Of a stretch of 64,000 bases of DNA, positions 47,365 to 55,574 are shown piece after piece. Every line of letters begins with the position of its first letter. Within the stretch, counting starts at the first letter, position 1. Below the pieces are notes generated by a model. That model saw only the letters and a program-made list of their open reading frames with translations. It was not told the origin of the DNA and searched no databases. Source of the DNA: Planctomycetaceae bacterium (GTDB lineage Bacteria; Planctomycetota; Planctomycetia; Pirellulales; Pirellulaceae); assembly GCA_020638995.1 (NCBI GenBank), contig JACKHM010000004.1:496001-560000 (forward strand), in the 5' to 3' direction. Both the position numbers and the translations under genes were made by a program.

Positions 47365-47618
47365 GGATGCGCTCCTTGATTTAGTTTTAGGTCCATTGAG
47401 GCGTCATCAACCTTCATCTTTACAGATCTGACGAACTTGGCGACGTTTGCGATGCCCGAATTCATTGGGGCTTGATATGCCACGGCTACCGTTCCTTGGA
47501 GTCTCGCTTTGCGGAGGTAACGGGCGGCGTCTTCGATATTGTTTGCGGCTTCTCGAAAGTCGTCCGCTAGTGCCATGAGTGAGGCAAAGTCGTGGTCTGA
47601 ATCCTTTGTTCTCGGCAT
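47343..47618 (-). CDS. Small hypothetical protein of the element
   Basis: The 91-residue product starts MPRTKDSDHDFASLMALADD at ATG 47618, which follows GGAGG at 5-6 nt, a strong site. It is mostly helical, with an Ala/Asp-rich amphipathic first half and a Lys-rich second half. No known domain was recognised. Base use is like the other island genes. It is probably a real gene, function unknown. Confidence 0.6.
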   Translation of the reverse strand: MPRTKDSDHDFASLMALADDFREAANNIEDAARYLRKARLQGTVAVAYQAPMNSGIANVAKFVRSVKMKVDDASMDLKLNQGAHPQFESLK

Positions 47619-48188
47619 TTTATCCTCCGAAGTTTTCGTTACACACATTCGAGTTATCTTCTCTACTTAGAAATTCGCCAGGAGTGTTGGGATCTTGGAG
47701 GTATTCGGATAGTTTTGGACAAACAAGTGACTGCGATTATCGTTGCACACGAAGGTTGGCGTCGAACTAATTCAGAAGCCGCTACCGACGGAGGTCTTGG
47801 ACAATTCAGATGTGCTAACGGGCTGTCGCTTCATCTAGGCTGTGGCGTCACATATTGGATTACTGAGACGGGTAGACTGAACCGTTGGGCAGCGAGAGTA
47901 GAGCTATCCGTTCGCTTCTATAAAACGCCCTGCTGAGATTTGTTCAAATGATTCTCTTGCCGATCTCATACTTTCTAAGACGAACAATCGAAATCAAGAC
48001 CGAAAGAACTACGGTTTACCATGAACATGTACTCGACCGAGTTTCTGATTTCTGATTTGTCCATATCTCCGTTTCTGATTCTTGCCTACGAGGCGTCTCG
48101 AACCAGATAATGGAAGCAATGCTCAAAGCCAAGAAAACGCTGTGTCGGGTAGCGTCAATAATTCGATCATAGCGAAGGTGATGCGGTG
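47619..48188. other. Right-hand non-coding part of the integrated element
   Basis: About 570 bases without a convincing gene. A 73-codon frame at 47715 starts with TTG and lacks a ribosome site. The segment AAAACGCCCTGCT occurs twice, at ~47077 and ~47922. The right cluster of TTTCTGAT repeats is at 48041-48080. Confidence 0.45.
48041..48080 (+). repeat. Right cluster of TTTCTGAT repeats (putative integrase arm sites)
   Basis: GTTTCTGATTTCTGATTT at 48041-48058 (two overlapping copies) and GTTTCTGATT at 48071 repeat the motif found four times just inside attL. They lie 110-150 bases from attR. Confidence 0.6.
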
Positions 48189-48205
48189 TCCCGCCGCCTC
48201 CACCT
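48189..48205 (+). repeat. attR core, right 17-bp direct repeat
   Basis: TCCCGCCGCCTCCACCT repeats the tmRNA 3' end. Only these bases are duplicated; there is no second tRNA-like domain here. Confidence 0.88.
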
Positions 48206-48206
48206 T

Positions 48207-48242
48207 AATAACCGCTTGCGATTTTTGTAAGCGGTTATTTTT
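48207..48242 (+). terminator. Displaced ancestral terminator of ssrA
   Basis: AATAACCGCTT pairs perfectly with AAGCGGTTATT around an 11-nt loop, followed by TTT. It starts one base after the attR core, exactly where the hairpin at 39405 sits relative to attL. Before integration it would have followed the tmRNA. Confidence 0.8.
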
Positions 48243-48308
48243 ATGCACTCTACGTTGATTCTGCATCGTTGGTGATCGGGATTTTCTGCTCTTGGGGCCT
48301 TTTCTGCG

Positions 48309-48689
48309 ATGGAGTGGGGCGTTAAATCGGATAAGGTGACCGAAAAAAGTCCCCAGACCTCCATACTGCTATGCCGAAGAAATCCGGCGATGAGTGGGAG
48401 CCTGACGAGCGAGGCCGGTGTCGGCGGGCTGGTTCCTTTCCTTTGGGCCGGAACCCGAGCAATCGGGCATTTTCTACACAGAGATGATCCCGAGCATCAG
48501 GATTGGCTGAGAAAAATCGGTCCTTGGTTCGACACGCTTCCTCCGCCATTTCGAGCGCCGGAGTCTCAGCAGTCGCCATATCTTTGCGTTCGATCTAACG
48601 GCGAGATGTGGGAACCAATTGGCATTTGTCCATCGTGTGGTTATATGGCTCAAGCGAAATGGTCTGCGACAACTGGCACGCCACGGTAA
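48309..48689 (+). CDS. Hypothetical protein with possible zinc knuckle, doubtful
   Basis: The frame encodes 126 residues. The second half (HRDDPEHQDWLRKIGPWFD, then GEMWEPIGICPSCGYMAQAK) looks protein-like and has a CxxC pair. The first half looks like out-of-frame sequence, so a frameshift near 48450 or a later start is possible. No family recognised and no clear ribosome site. Confidence 0.3.
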   Translation: MEWGVKSDKVTEKSPQTSILLCRRNPAMSGSLTSEAGVGGLVPFLWAGTRAIGHFLHRDDPEHQDWLRKIGPWFDTLPPPFRAPESQQSPYLCVRSNGEMWEPIGICPSCGYMAQAKWSATTGTPR

Positions 48690-48923
48690 CGGAGCCGACC
48701 AAGGGGGCGTTTGCGACTACAGGCGTTATCTGTCCACGGTGTGAGAACCTGTTGAGACGCTGAAGCATGGTTGCAATCGTGGCCATCAAGATGAAGAATT
48801 TCTTATCTTGACTTCACGGCCACCTTATCGGGCCGAGGTACACTTCCCGTAGCGTATGACGAGTTCGCCGTGCCCGTTTCAGGCGGTCTCATATCGTCTA
48901 CTTGTTGTTACGGGAGAAGTGTG

Positions 48924-49460
48924 ATGCGATCAGTTCCGTTGTGTTTGGCCGTCACGGTGTTCTCGGCGGTCGCCTTCCTCAGCGACGTGCGTGCGAAAGA
49001 AGAGATGATTCCGCTTGGCAAATTGCCTCGAAGCGTTTTGAACGCCGTTCTCAAGGCGTTTCCGGAAGCGGATGCGATTCTTGGAGCTTCAAAGGAATCC
49101 GACGAGGAAGACGACCACGAGATGGTCTACGAGGTCACCGTTCGAGTAAATGGCAAGAAGATCGATGTGACGGTCGGCGATGACGGCGAGATCGAACTGC
49201 TGGAAAAAGAGATCGCCGCCAGGGAACTACCGAGCGCCGTGACCGAATCGTTGGCGAAGCTGTATCCTGAAAGCAAACTGAAATCCGCTGACGCGGTTTG
49301 TGAGTTGGAGAACGGCGAACAGAAGCTTGAGTACTACGAAGTCAAACTCAAGGCTGCTGATGGCAAGGAGGTGGAAGCAAAGATCAAGGCCAACGGGAAG
49401 ATTGCCAAGGACGATGACGGCAACAATGAACGTGAAGAGGAGAACGAAGAGAAAGAGTGA
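48924..49460 (+). CDS. Exported PepSY-like protein
   Basis: The 178-residue product has a signal peptide (MRSVPLCLAVTVFSAVAFLSDVRA). Two beta-alpha-beta modules of the PepSY-like type follow: IPLGKLPRSVLNAVLKAFPEADAIL...YEVTVRVNGKKIDVTV, then LPSAVTESLAKLYPESKL...YYEVKLKAADGKEVEAKI. The tail is highly acidic (DDDGNNEREEENEEKE). GGGAG lies 8 nt before ATG 48924. Proteins of this type often stand next to two-component systems and may modulate the sensor or bind ligand outside the membrane. It precedes the response regulator by 59 nt. Confidence 0.78.
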   Translation: MRSVPLCLAVTVFSAVAFLSDVRAKEEMIPLGKLPRSVLNAVLKAFPEADAILGASKESDEEDDHEMVYEVTVRVNGKKIDVTVGDDGEIELLEKEIAARELPSAVTESLAKLYPESKLKSADAVCELENGEQKLEYYEVKLKAADGKEVEAKIKANGKIAKDDDGNNEREEENEEKE

Positions 49461-49519
49461 GCATTGCCTTCCAGACGCCCAGTGGCAGGACGTATTCGTA
49501 ATAAAGATAGGGAGTGCTA

Positions 49520-50194
49520 ATGGGTGTTCGGATATTAGTGATCGAAGACGAGGATGAGATTGCCGACTTCCTAGTGCGTGGTTTGCGTGAAGAAGGTTTC
49601 ACAGTCGAAAGAGCCGAGGATGGAAAAGTCGGTTGGCATTATCTACAAGGCGGTGGTTGGGATGTCGTCCTGCTTGACTGGTGGCTCCCGGCCACGGATG
49701 GGCTACAACTTCTGCAACGCTTTCGTCAGCAGGATCAAGTCACGCCAGTTCTCTTTCTGACGGCCAAAGATGCTGTGTCGGACCGAGTGCGAGGGCTCGA
49801 CAATGGAGCAAACGACTACCTTTGCAAACCGTTTGCTTTCGAGGAATTGCTGGCCCGTGTGCGTGCATTGGTTCGTAGCCGGGGGCAATCATCAACGACT
49901 CTAGCGTATCAAGACGTTACGGTTGACTTGGCAACCCAACGTTCAGAGCGTGATGGGAATCGACTTGATTTGACTGCGAAAGAGCAAGCCTTGCTCGTCT
50001 ACTTCCTACGCCACCCCGGCGAAGTCTTGAGCCGTACTCGTATCTACGAACAGGTTTGGGACGAACGTTACGATGGAATGTCCAACACGCTAGAAGTGCA
50101 TGTCAAGGAGATTCGGAGAAAGCTAGAGGCTTATGGTCCTCGCATGATCCATACGCTCCGAAACCGTGGATATATGCTCGGAGAGATGCGGTGA
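49520..50194 (+). CDS. OmpR-family response regulator
   Basis: The 224-residue product has a receiver domain (ILVIEDEDEIADFL, phospho-acceptor Asp in VVLLDWWLPATDG, conserved Lys in YLCKPFAFEEL). The winged-helix domain has LTAKEQALLVYFLRHPGEVLSR and a recognition helix in SNTLEVHVKEIRRKL. GGGAG is 6 nt before ATG 49520. The sensor kinase start overlaps its stop (GTGA). It resembles CusR/QseB-type regulators. Confidence 0.93.
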   Translation: MGVRILVIEDEDEIADFLVRGLREEGFTVERAEDGKVGWHYLQGGGWDVVLLDWWLPATDGLQLLQRFRQQDQVTPVLFLTAKDAVSDRVRGLDNGANDYLCKPFAFEELLARVRALVRSRGQSSTTLAYQDVTVDLATQRSERDGNRLDLTAKEQALLVYFLRHPGEVLSRTRIYEQVWDERYDGMSNTLEVHVKEIRRKLEAYGPRMIHTLRNRGYMLGEMR

Positions 50195-51687
50195 CACTGT
50201 CGACTCGCCTGTTAGCGTTCTTTCTCGCGATGCTTGGCGTCGTGTTGATCGGATTCTCGACGGCTCTGTATTTGCTCGCCGAGAATTACCTGCACCGCCA
50301 AGTGAATGACAGGTTGGAAACAGTTCTTCACACCGTCAGCGGTGCCATTGAAACCGGTACAGACGGAGTGGAATGGGAACCGGTCGAACGGCAGCAGAAC
50401 CTTCGGCCTTTGACGTTTGACGATGAAGTCGCTTGGATTGTTGCTGACGGAAAGGGGCAAATTGTTGCTCGCTCAAATGGCAGCATGACAGACTCATTTC
50501 TTTACGATCCAGCGACATCTCGACACCTCGACGAGCCTCAACACGATGATTCCCGATGGAGCACTGCCACATGGAAGGCGGGGCAATGTTGGATTCATTC
50601 CAATGAGCACAATGCTAAGCAATCACATGCTTCGCAACAGGATGATGGGACGTTCTACAACTCGCTCTCGATCACAGCCGGTGTGACTCTGAGGCCGATG
50701 CGGGAAACATTGAAACGACTCGCATACGTGTTGATCGCTCTGTCCTTGACTATCTGGGTGAGCGTCTTCTTCGTTGGACGGTACGTGTGCTATCGGGCAT
50801 TATCGCCTGTCCGACGAATGGCACTAGCGACCAGTGAAATCAATATCGATGATCTGAGCGTGCGTCTACCAATACCGAAAAGTAAAGATGAACTTGAAGA
50901 ACTGAGCCGAGCTTTCAATAAGATGTTGGATCGGCTGCAACTTTCTTTTGAGCAGCAAAGACGATTTACCGGCGATGCGTCGCATCAACTGCGAACGCCT
51001 TTGACCGCAATTCTAGGTCAGGTTGACGTAGCGCTTCGTCGGGAGCGGACCGCTGACGAATACCAGCGAACGCTCACAACCGTTCATGAGCGAGCCACCC
51101 ATCTGGCTCAAATGGTCGAGGCTCTACTGTTTCTGGCTCGTGCTGATGCAGACTCGCAGATGCCCGTTTCAGAAACTTTTGACTTGGCGACTTGGATGCC
51201 GATTCATCTCGAAACGTGGAACCAGCATCCGAGATTCAAGGATATTAAAGTTGAGTCCCCTGCTTCTCAGCGTCTCGACGTTCTAGTTCAGCCGATCCTC
51301 TTAGGTGAATTACTCGACATCTTGCTGGACAATGCCTGCAAATTCAGCGAGCCGGGAACTCCGATCAATCTCCAATGTGGTCAATCGCATCAGCAGAATT
51401 GGATGACTGTCGAGGACCAAGGCTGCGGAATCGATGCAGCAGAAATCGGCGACGTATTCAAACCCTTCAGCCGAACTTCTGAGAGCCGCCGTCGAGGCGT
51501 TGATGGAGTTGGATTAGGGTTGTCCATCGCAAAACGTCTGGCAGAACGATTCGGCGGAGACTTGATGGTCGAAACCGAACGACAACACGGTTGTTGTTTC
51601 AAGCTCTCATTTCCCACCACCAACAGCCACGACGGTGATGCCTTGAAATCGAAGTGGATCGAAACAATTAAGGACTCAACAGCATGA
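50191..51687 (+). CDS. Membrane sensor histidine kinase (CusS-like)
   Basis: Starting at GTG 50191 (GGAGAG 6 nt upstream, GTGA overlap with the regulator stop), the 498-residue kinase has TM1 (LLAFFLAMLGVVLIGFSTALYLL), a ~150-residue periplasmic domain, TM2 (LAYVLIALSLTIWVSVFFV) and a HAMP region (LSPVRRMALATSEINIDDLS). The H-box is DASHQLRTPLTAILGQV, the N-box LLDNACKFSEPG, and G-boxes DQGCGIDAAE and GVGLGLSIAKRL. A longer open frame upstream is the shadow of the regulator. It is translationally coupled to the transporter gene. Confidence 0.93.
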   Translation: MTLSTRLLAFFLAMLGVVLIGFSTALYLLAENYLHRQVNDRLETVLHTVSGAIETGTDGVEWEPVERQQNLRPLTFDDEVAWIVADGKGQIVARSNGSMTDSFLYDPATSRHLDEPQHDDSRWSTATWKAGQCWIHSNEHNAKQSHASQQDDGTFYNSLSITAGVTLRPMRETLKRLAYVLIALSLTIWVSVFFVGRYVCYRALSPVRRMALATSEINIDDLSVRLPIPKSKDELEELSRAFNKMLDRLQLSFEQQRRFTGDASHQLRTPLTAILGQVDVALRRERTADEYQRTLTTVHERATHLAQMVEALLFLARADADSQMPVSETFDLATWMPIHLETWNQHPRFKDIKVESPASQRLDVLVQPILLGELLDILLDNACKFSEPGTPINLQCGQSHQQNWMTVEDQGCGIDAAEIGDVFKPFSRTSESRRRGVDGVGLGLSIAKRLAERFGGDLMVETERQHGCCFKLSFPTTNSHDGDALKSKWIETIKDSTA

Positions 51688-52817
51688 CATTGATGTCCAA
51701 GCTGGCACATTTTGTTCACGCTCGCTTTATCTGGCTCTTGCTAGGCTCCTATCTTGTTGCGGCATTCTTCCCGTCGATTGGCCTTTCGGCGAGGTCTGTC
51801 TCATTGGGCACGATCAGTCTGCCCATGATGATGTTAGGTTTTCTGTTGTTTAACGCTGGTTTGGGCGTAGACCTTGGATCGCTTAGGAAATTACGACACG
51901 AGCCAATGACGCTGTTACTGGGCCTGTTCGCCAACATGACGATTCCTATTGCGTACATCGCTCTGGTCATGGTCACGATGAAGATGTGGCACAATCCCGA
52001 CGAAGTGCAAAACATTCTCGTAGGGTTAGCCTTGGTTGCCTCGATGCCAATTGCTGGTTCCTCGACTGCATGGTCGCAGAACTCCAATGGCAATATGGCT
52101 CTGAGCCTCGGGCTTGTGCTCGGCTCAACCTTTCTCAGCCCCGTTGCCACTCCTGTTGCGCTTCATGCGGTCGGCTTTATGACAACGGGCGACTATTCAT
52201 CTGATTTGCATGAACTTGCTGGCAGTCAGACAGGCTGGTTTCTGTTGGTGTCGGTGATCTTACCGTCTGTCGCAGGAATCGTCGTCCGCCAAATGCTTGG
52301 CACTAAACGGGCCAAGGCCAGCAAAGCGAAACTGAAGCTCGTCAACTCAGCGATTCTGTTGTTCCTGAATTATACCAATGCTTCTGTCTCTCTTCCGCAA
52401 GCAATCGCCAGCCCTGACTTGGACTTTCTGGCCGTCACGCTGGGGATTTCAGCCACGCTGTGTATCGTTGCCTTCTTTGCCGGATGGGCCATTTCTCGCG
52501 CTCGAAAGTGCGATCTTCCCGATCAGACAGCATTGATGTTTGGGCTTGGTATGAACAATAACGGTACGGGCCTCGTGCTTGCATCCATGGCTCTTGCGGA
52601 TCATCCCCAAGTGCTGCTGCCAATCATCTTCTATAATCTCGTCCAACATCTCATCGCTGGAACGGTGGACCATCTGATGTTTTGTCGTCGAACCGAAGAA
52701 GTATCTGATGGCAATCTAAATTCGATCATCGTTTCGAAGTCCAACGCCGATCGCGAAATTCACGTCACAGAAGACATTGAACATCGAAGCGGAGAACTGC
52801 AAGCTGGAGGTCGGTAA
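51684..52817 (+). CDS. BASS-family (bile acid:Na+ symporter type) transporter
   Basis: The 377-residue protein has about nine or ten hydrophobic segments. The BASS-type motifs include MMLGFLLFNAGLGVDLGSL near the first helices, PIAGSSTAWSQNSNGNMALSLG (substrate-site crossover) and MFGLGMNNNGTGLVLASMAL. Family members carry bile acids, pantothenate, pyruvate, arsenite or other organic anions with sodium. Its ATG overlaps the kinase stop (ATGA), so kinase, regulator and transporter are made together. The soluble C-terminal ~45 residues are extra. Substrate unknown. Confidence 0.85.
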   Translation: MTLMSKLAHFVHARFIWLLLGSYLVAAFFPSIGLSARSVSLGTISLPMMMLGFLLFNAGLGVDLGSLRKLRHEPMTLLLGLFANMTIPIAYIALVMVTMKMWHNPDEVQNILVGLALVASMPIAGSSTAWSQNSNGNMALSLGLVLGSTFLSPVATPVALHAVGFMTTGDYSSDLHELAGSQTGWFLLVSVILPSVAGIVVRQMLGTKRAKASKAKLKLVNSAILLFLNYTNASVSLPQAIASPDLDFLAVTLGISATLCIVAFFAGWAISRARKCDLPDQTALMFGLGMNNNGTGLVLASMALADHPQVLLPIIFYNLVQHLIAGTVDHLMFCRRTEEVSDGNLNSIIVSKSNADREIHVTEDIEHRSGELQAGGR

Positions 52818-52880
52818 GGAACGCGGGAAAAACAATGCCGGCAATTGGTTAGTATGTATCAGCCACGAGGAGGTCTGCTG

Positions 52881-53027
52881 ATGCAAACTTATGATGCAAT
52901 TGTCGAACGGCAGATGGGGAATTGTTATGGTTCTCTGTCAGAGAAAGATCGAAGACGCTATGCGGCAGTCGAAGCGGCCAAGCCAGGGCATGGTGGAAAT
53001 AGACTTGCGTCGGGTGGTCGACATTAG
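52881..53027 (+). pseudogene. N-terminal remnant of an ISAzo13-type transposase
   Basis: ATG 52881, preceded by GAGGAGG at 7 nt, reads a segment with LSEKDRRRYAAVEAAKPGHGG. This resembles the start of ISAzo13 ('Rhodopirellula transposase') proteins, which usually continue GHGGIxYI. Here the frame changes after GHGG and stops at 53027; nothing further of the transposase is seen. It is a decayed fragment between the transporter and the biosynthetic cluster. Confidence 0.5.
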
Positions 53028-53184
53028 GAATCGTGTTACCGGGTGGTCAATATCGACGAGCCCTTTGAGCAATGCGGGTCGCTTCCTAGTGCCAATATCC
53101 TTCTGATCCCTAGAATTGCTTCGCAACTGCTTCTTGACCGAGCCCATACTGGAATCACACCATCAGCACTGTAGATTAGTAGTT

Positions 53185-55554
53185 ATGCTTGAGTTGCTGA
53201 ATCAATACGGCCACGGATTCGTGGCGATCCCGACGATCGTGGCCTGCCGTCGTGCTGGCGTTTTTGAGGCATTGAATTCTCGAAATGATGTCACCGAATC
53301 CCTGTTGGTCGAACAACTTCAGGCAAACTCTGGCCACTTGCGAGTCGCTCTCAAGCTTCTGCAATCCATCGATTGGATATCGCAAGCTCCTGACGGTCTT
53401 ATCTCGCTAAAAGCTACTCACAGTGCGATTGATGAAATCCCGGACGATATTCTCGAGTTTTGGCAGTTTCCCCTTAGATCTTACCTGAGCGGCGGGGAGG
53501 AAGAATCTTCGATTCGCCCGTGGATTCGGCGGTGCAGGGAGTCCTGGAACGTATCAAATTCACGCTCACGAGTGATGCTCGACGGCGTGTTGGTCGTTCC
53601 TATCTTGACCGAGTTGCACTGGGCTGGTTACTTGAGGCCAGATTTGACACCGGATTCCGAAGAGTTCTTGTCGAATGTCTCCCAGCACGCACGTATGGAA
53701 CTTTCCGAGCTGTTCGCACATTTGGGTTGGCGGGAAACGCCAGAAGCCGACAGCAAGCTCACCGAAGTTGGACGATTCATGTTCAATCGGGCGCTGAATG
53801 TTGGCACCTTGTGCGCTTACATTCCGATGCTGTCGCATTTGACGAATCTCCTGACGGGAGACGTCTCGACCGTATTTGCCCGCGACCAGCATGGGCACGA
53901 ACAGCATGTTGAACGAACGCTGAATGTCGTTGCTAGTGGATTTCAGCACGAGAAGTACTTTGCCGATGTCGATCAGATTTTGGCCTCGGTTTTCGACACC
54001 CCCGAACTCTCGTCGCAGCCGCGCTATATTGCCGATATGGGATGTGGCGACGGTTCGTTCTTGATGCGAGTCCACGAAACGATTGTCTCAAAAACGGTTC
54101 GCGGAAAACACCTTGACGATTACCCGCTTGTGCTAGTCGGAGTTGACTTCAACGAAAAGGCACTTGTCGCGACTGCCGAGACGCTTCGTGACGTTCCTCA
54201 TCTCGTCTTGCGTGGCGACATTGGCGATCCTGAAGGCCTGATGAACGCGTTGAAGCAAGCTGGCATCGCAGACCCATCCAGCGTGATGCACATACGATCG
54301 TTCCTTGATCACGACCGGCCGTTGTTGCCGCCGCAAGACGAGGATCAGCTAGAGCGTCGGCGGCAGATCTCTTATTCAGGGGCGTACGTCGACAAAAATG
54401 GAGCCGCCGTCGAACCGGCGATCGTTGTTCAGAGTCTAGTCGAGCATCTTGGTCGATGGTCGAAGGTGGTAACGGGGCCCGGCTTAATTGTTCTTGAAGT
54501 ACACAGCATGCCGCCCGACGCGGCTGGCCGCTACTTTGATCAGAGCGAAAGCCTGCATTTCGACGCGTATCATGGATACTCCATGCAATATTTGGTGGAC
54601 GCCGATGTCTTCATGATGTGTGCGGCAGAAGTGGGACTGTTCGCGAATCCTGATCGATTCCGCCGCTATCCCAAGACTCTTCCGTTCTGCAGGATCACTT
54701 TGAGTTGTTTCGAGCAACGCGAATACTCTGCGCGCCATATGCACCCCGACGACCTCACATCAGTGTGTGCGTTGGTGAATCATGGCGAATCTACTGGGAT
54801 GAAAATACCTAACGAGTTGGTTCGTCGAATCGTTGCCGCCGATCCGTTGAGTAGTTTTGTTGTCGAATTTCGAGGAGAGATAGTCGCGTCCGCGGTCTGC
54901 CTGCGGATCAGCGACCCGGAAGTCTTGTTCAACGCGAGACTTGCAAGCATTGACGATCTTCATGCACCGGACGGAAGTACGATCGCGTTGTTGGAGTTTA
55001 AAGTCGCTCCGGAATTCACGGAGCATGCACCGGCGATCATTGAATTCTTTCTCCAGCAATCGCGGCTTAAAACGGAAATCACGTCGGCGGCAGCTATCGC
55101 CAGCTCGACTAGCCTGTCCCGTGGCTGGCATGAATCGTGCGGCGGAGCCGTTTCTCAACCGACGTTTTCCCACTTGGCCGCAGACGCCGGGGCGCTCGCT
55201 CTTGTCAGCTACGATTTCGAGTCCCCTAGTTCGACTTCAACCGTAAATGCTGCGGCCGCCGAAAGGGAGGTCGTGGATGTTGGTGTGTTCGTCGAACAAC
55301 TAGTTCAGCAGTTGATGGAAGGCAACGTCGATCGATATTGCCCAACAAAGACGCTGTATGAGTTGGGTTTTGATTCCTTGGATCATATGGAATTGGCGAC
55401 AACGCTGAAGAAGAAACTGGGCCTTGAGATCGATGCCAATTTGCTCTTCGAATATGACACGCCCCAGAAGTTGTCTGAACACTTGCGTAGTGTCACTTCT
55501 AAGGAATCACAACGAGGATCGCGCTTCGCGTTTTGGAGGCGAAGCTCGCGCTGA
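53185..55554 (+). CDS. Methyltransferase-GNAT-ACP protein (AprA/GphF/SxtA-type loading module)
   Basis: The 789-residue protein joins three domains. Residues ~1-500: a winged-helix start (LELLNQYGHGFVAIPTIVAC) and a SAM methyltransferase with motif I IADMGCGDGSF (~282) and a HIRSFLDHDRPLLPP segment that recalls the metal-dependent AprA-type methyltransferases. Residues ~515-690: a GNAT-like domain (SSFVVEFRGEIVASAVCLRI). Residues ~695-775: an acyl carrier domain with LYELGFDSLDHMEL, Ser731 being the phosphopantetheine site. In apratoxin, gephyronic acid, curacin and saxitoxin pathways such modules methylate and decarboxylate malonyl-ACP to make starter acyl groups. The start at ATG 53185 lacks a clear ribosome site. 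No ketosynthase follows, which is odd. Confidence 0.8.
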   Translation: MLELLNQYGHGFVAIPTIVACRRAGVFEALNSRNDVTESLLVEQLQANSGHLRVALKLLQSIDWISQAPDGLISLKATHSAIDEIPDDILEFWQFPLRSYLSGGEEESSIRPWIRRCRESWNVSNSRSRVMLDGVLVVPILTELHWAGYLRPDLTPDSEEFLSNVSQHARMELSELFAHLGWRETPEADSKLTEVGRFMFNRALNVGTLCAYIPMLSHLTNLLTGDVSTVFARDQHGHEQHVERTLNVVASGFQHEKYFADVDQILASVFDTPELSSQPRYIADMGCGDGSFLMRVHETIVSKTVRGKHLDDYPLVLVGVDFNEKALVATAETLRDVPHLVLRGDIGDPEGLMNALKQAGIADPSSVMHIRSFLDHDRPLLPPQDEDQLERRRQISYSGAYVDKNGAAVEPAIVVQSLVEHLGRWSKVVTGPGLIVLEVHSMPPDAAGRYFDQSESLHFDAYHGYSMQYLVDADVFMMCAAEVGLFANPDRFRRYPKTLPFCRITLSCFEQREYSARHMHPDDLTSVCALVNHGESTGMKIPNELVRRIVAADPLSSFVVEFRGEIVASAVCLRISDPEVLFNARLASIDDLHAPDGSTIALLEFKVAPEFTEHAPAIIEFFLQQSRLKTEITSAAAIASSTSLSRGWHESCGGAVSQPTFSHLAADAGALALVSYDFESPSSTSTVNAAAAEREVVDVGVFVEQLVQQLMEGNVDRYCPTKTLYELGFDSLDHMELATTLKKKLGLEIDANLLFEYDTPQKLSEHLRSVTSKESQRGSRFAFWRRSSR

Positions 55555-55574
55555 GCCGGACTGGGCATTATCGG

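Noticed and set aside
47715..47936. 73-residue plus-strand frame in the island
   Set aside because: TTG start, no ribosome binding site and no protein-like pattern; kept as non-coding.
48175..48205. Possible tRNA gene at the right att site
   Set aside because: Only the last 17 bases of the tmRNA acceptor end are present; no D, anticodon or T arm is found.
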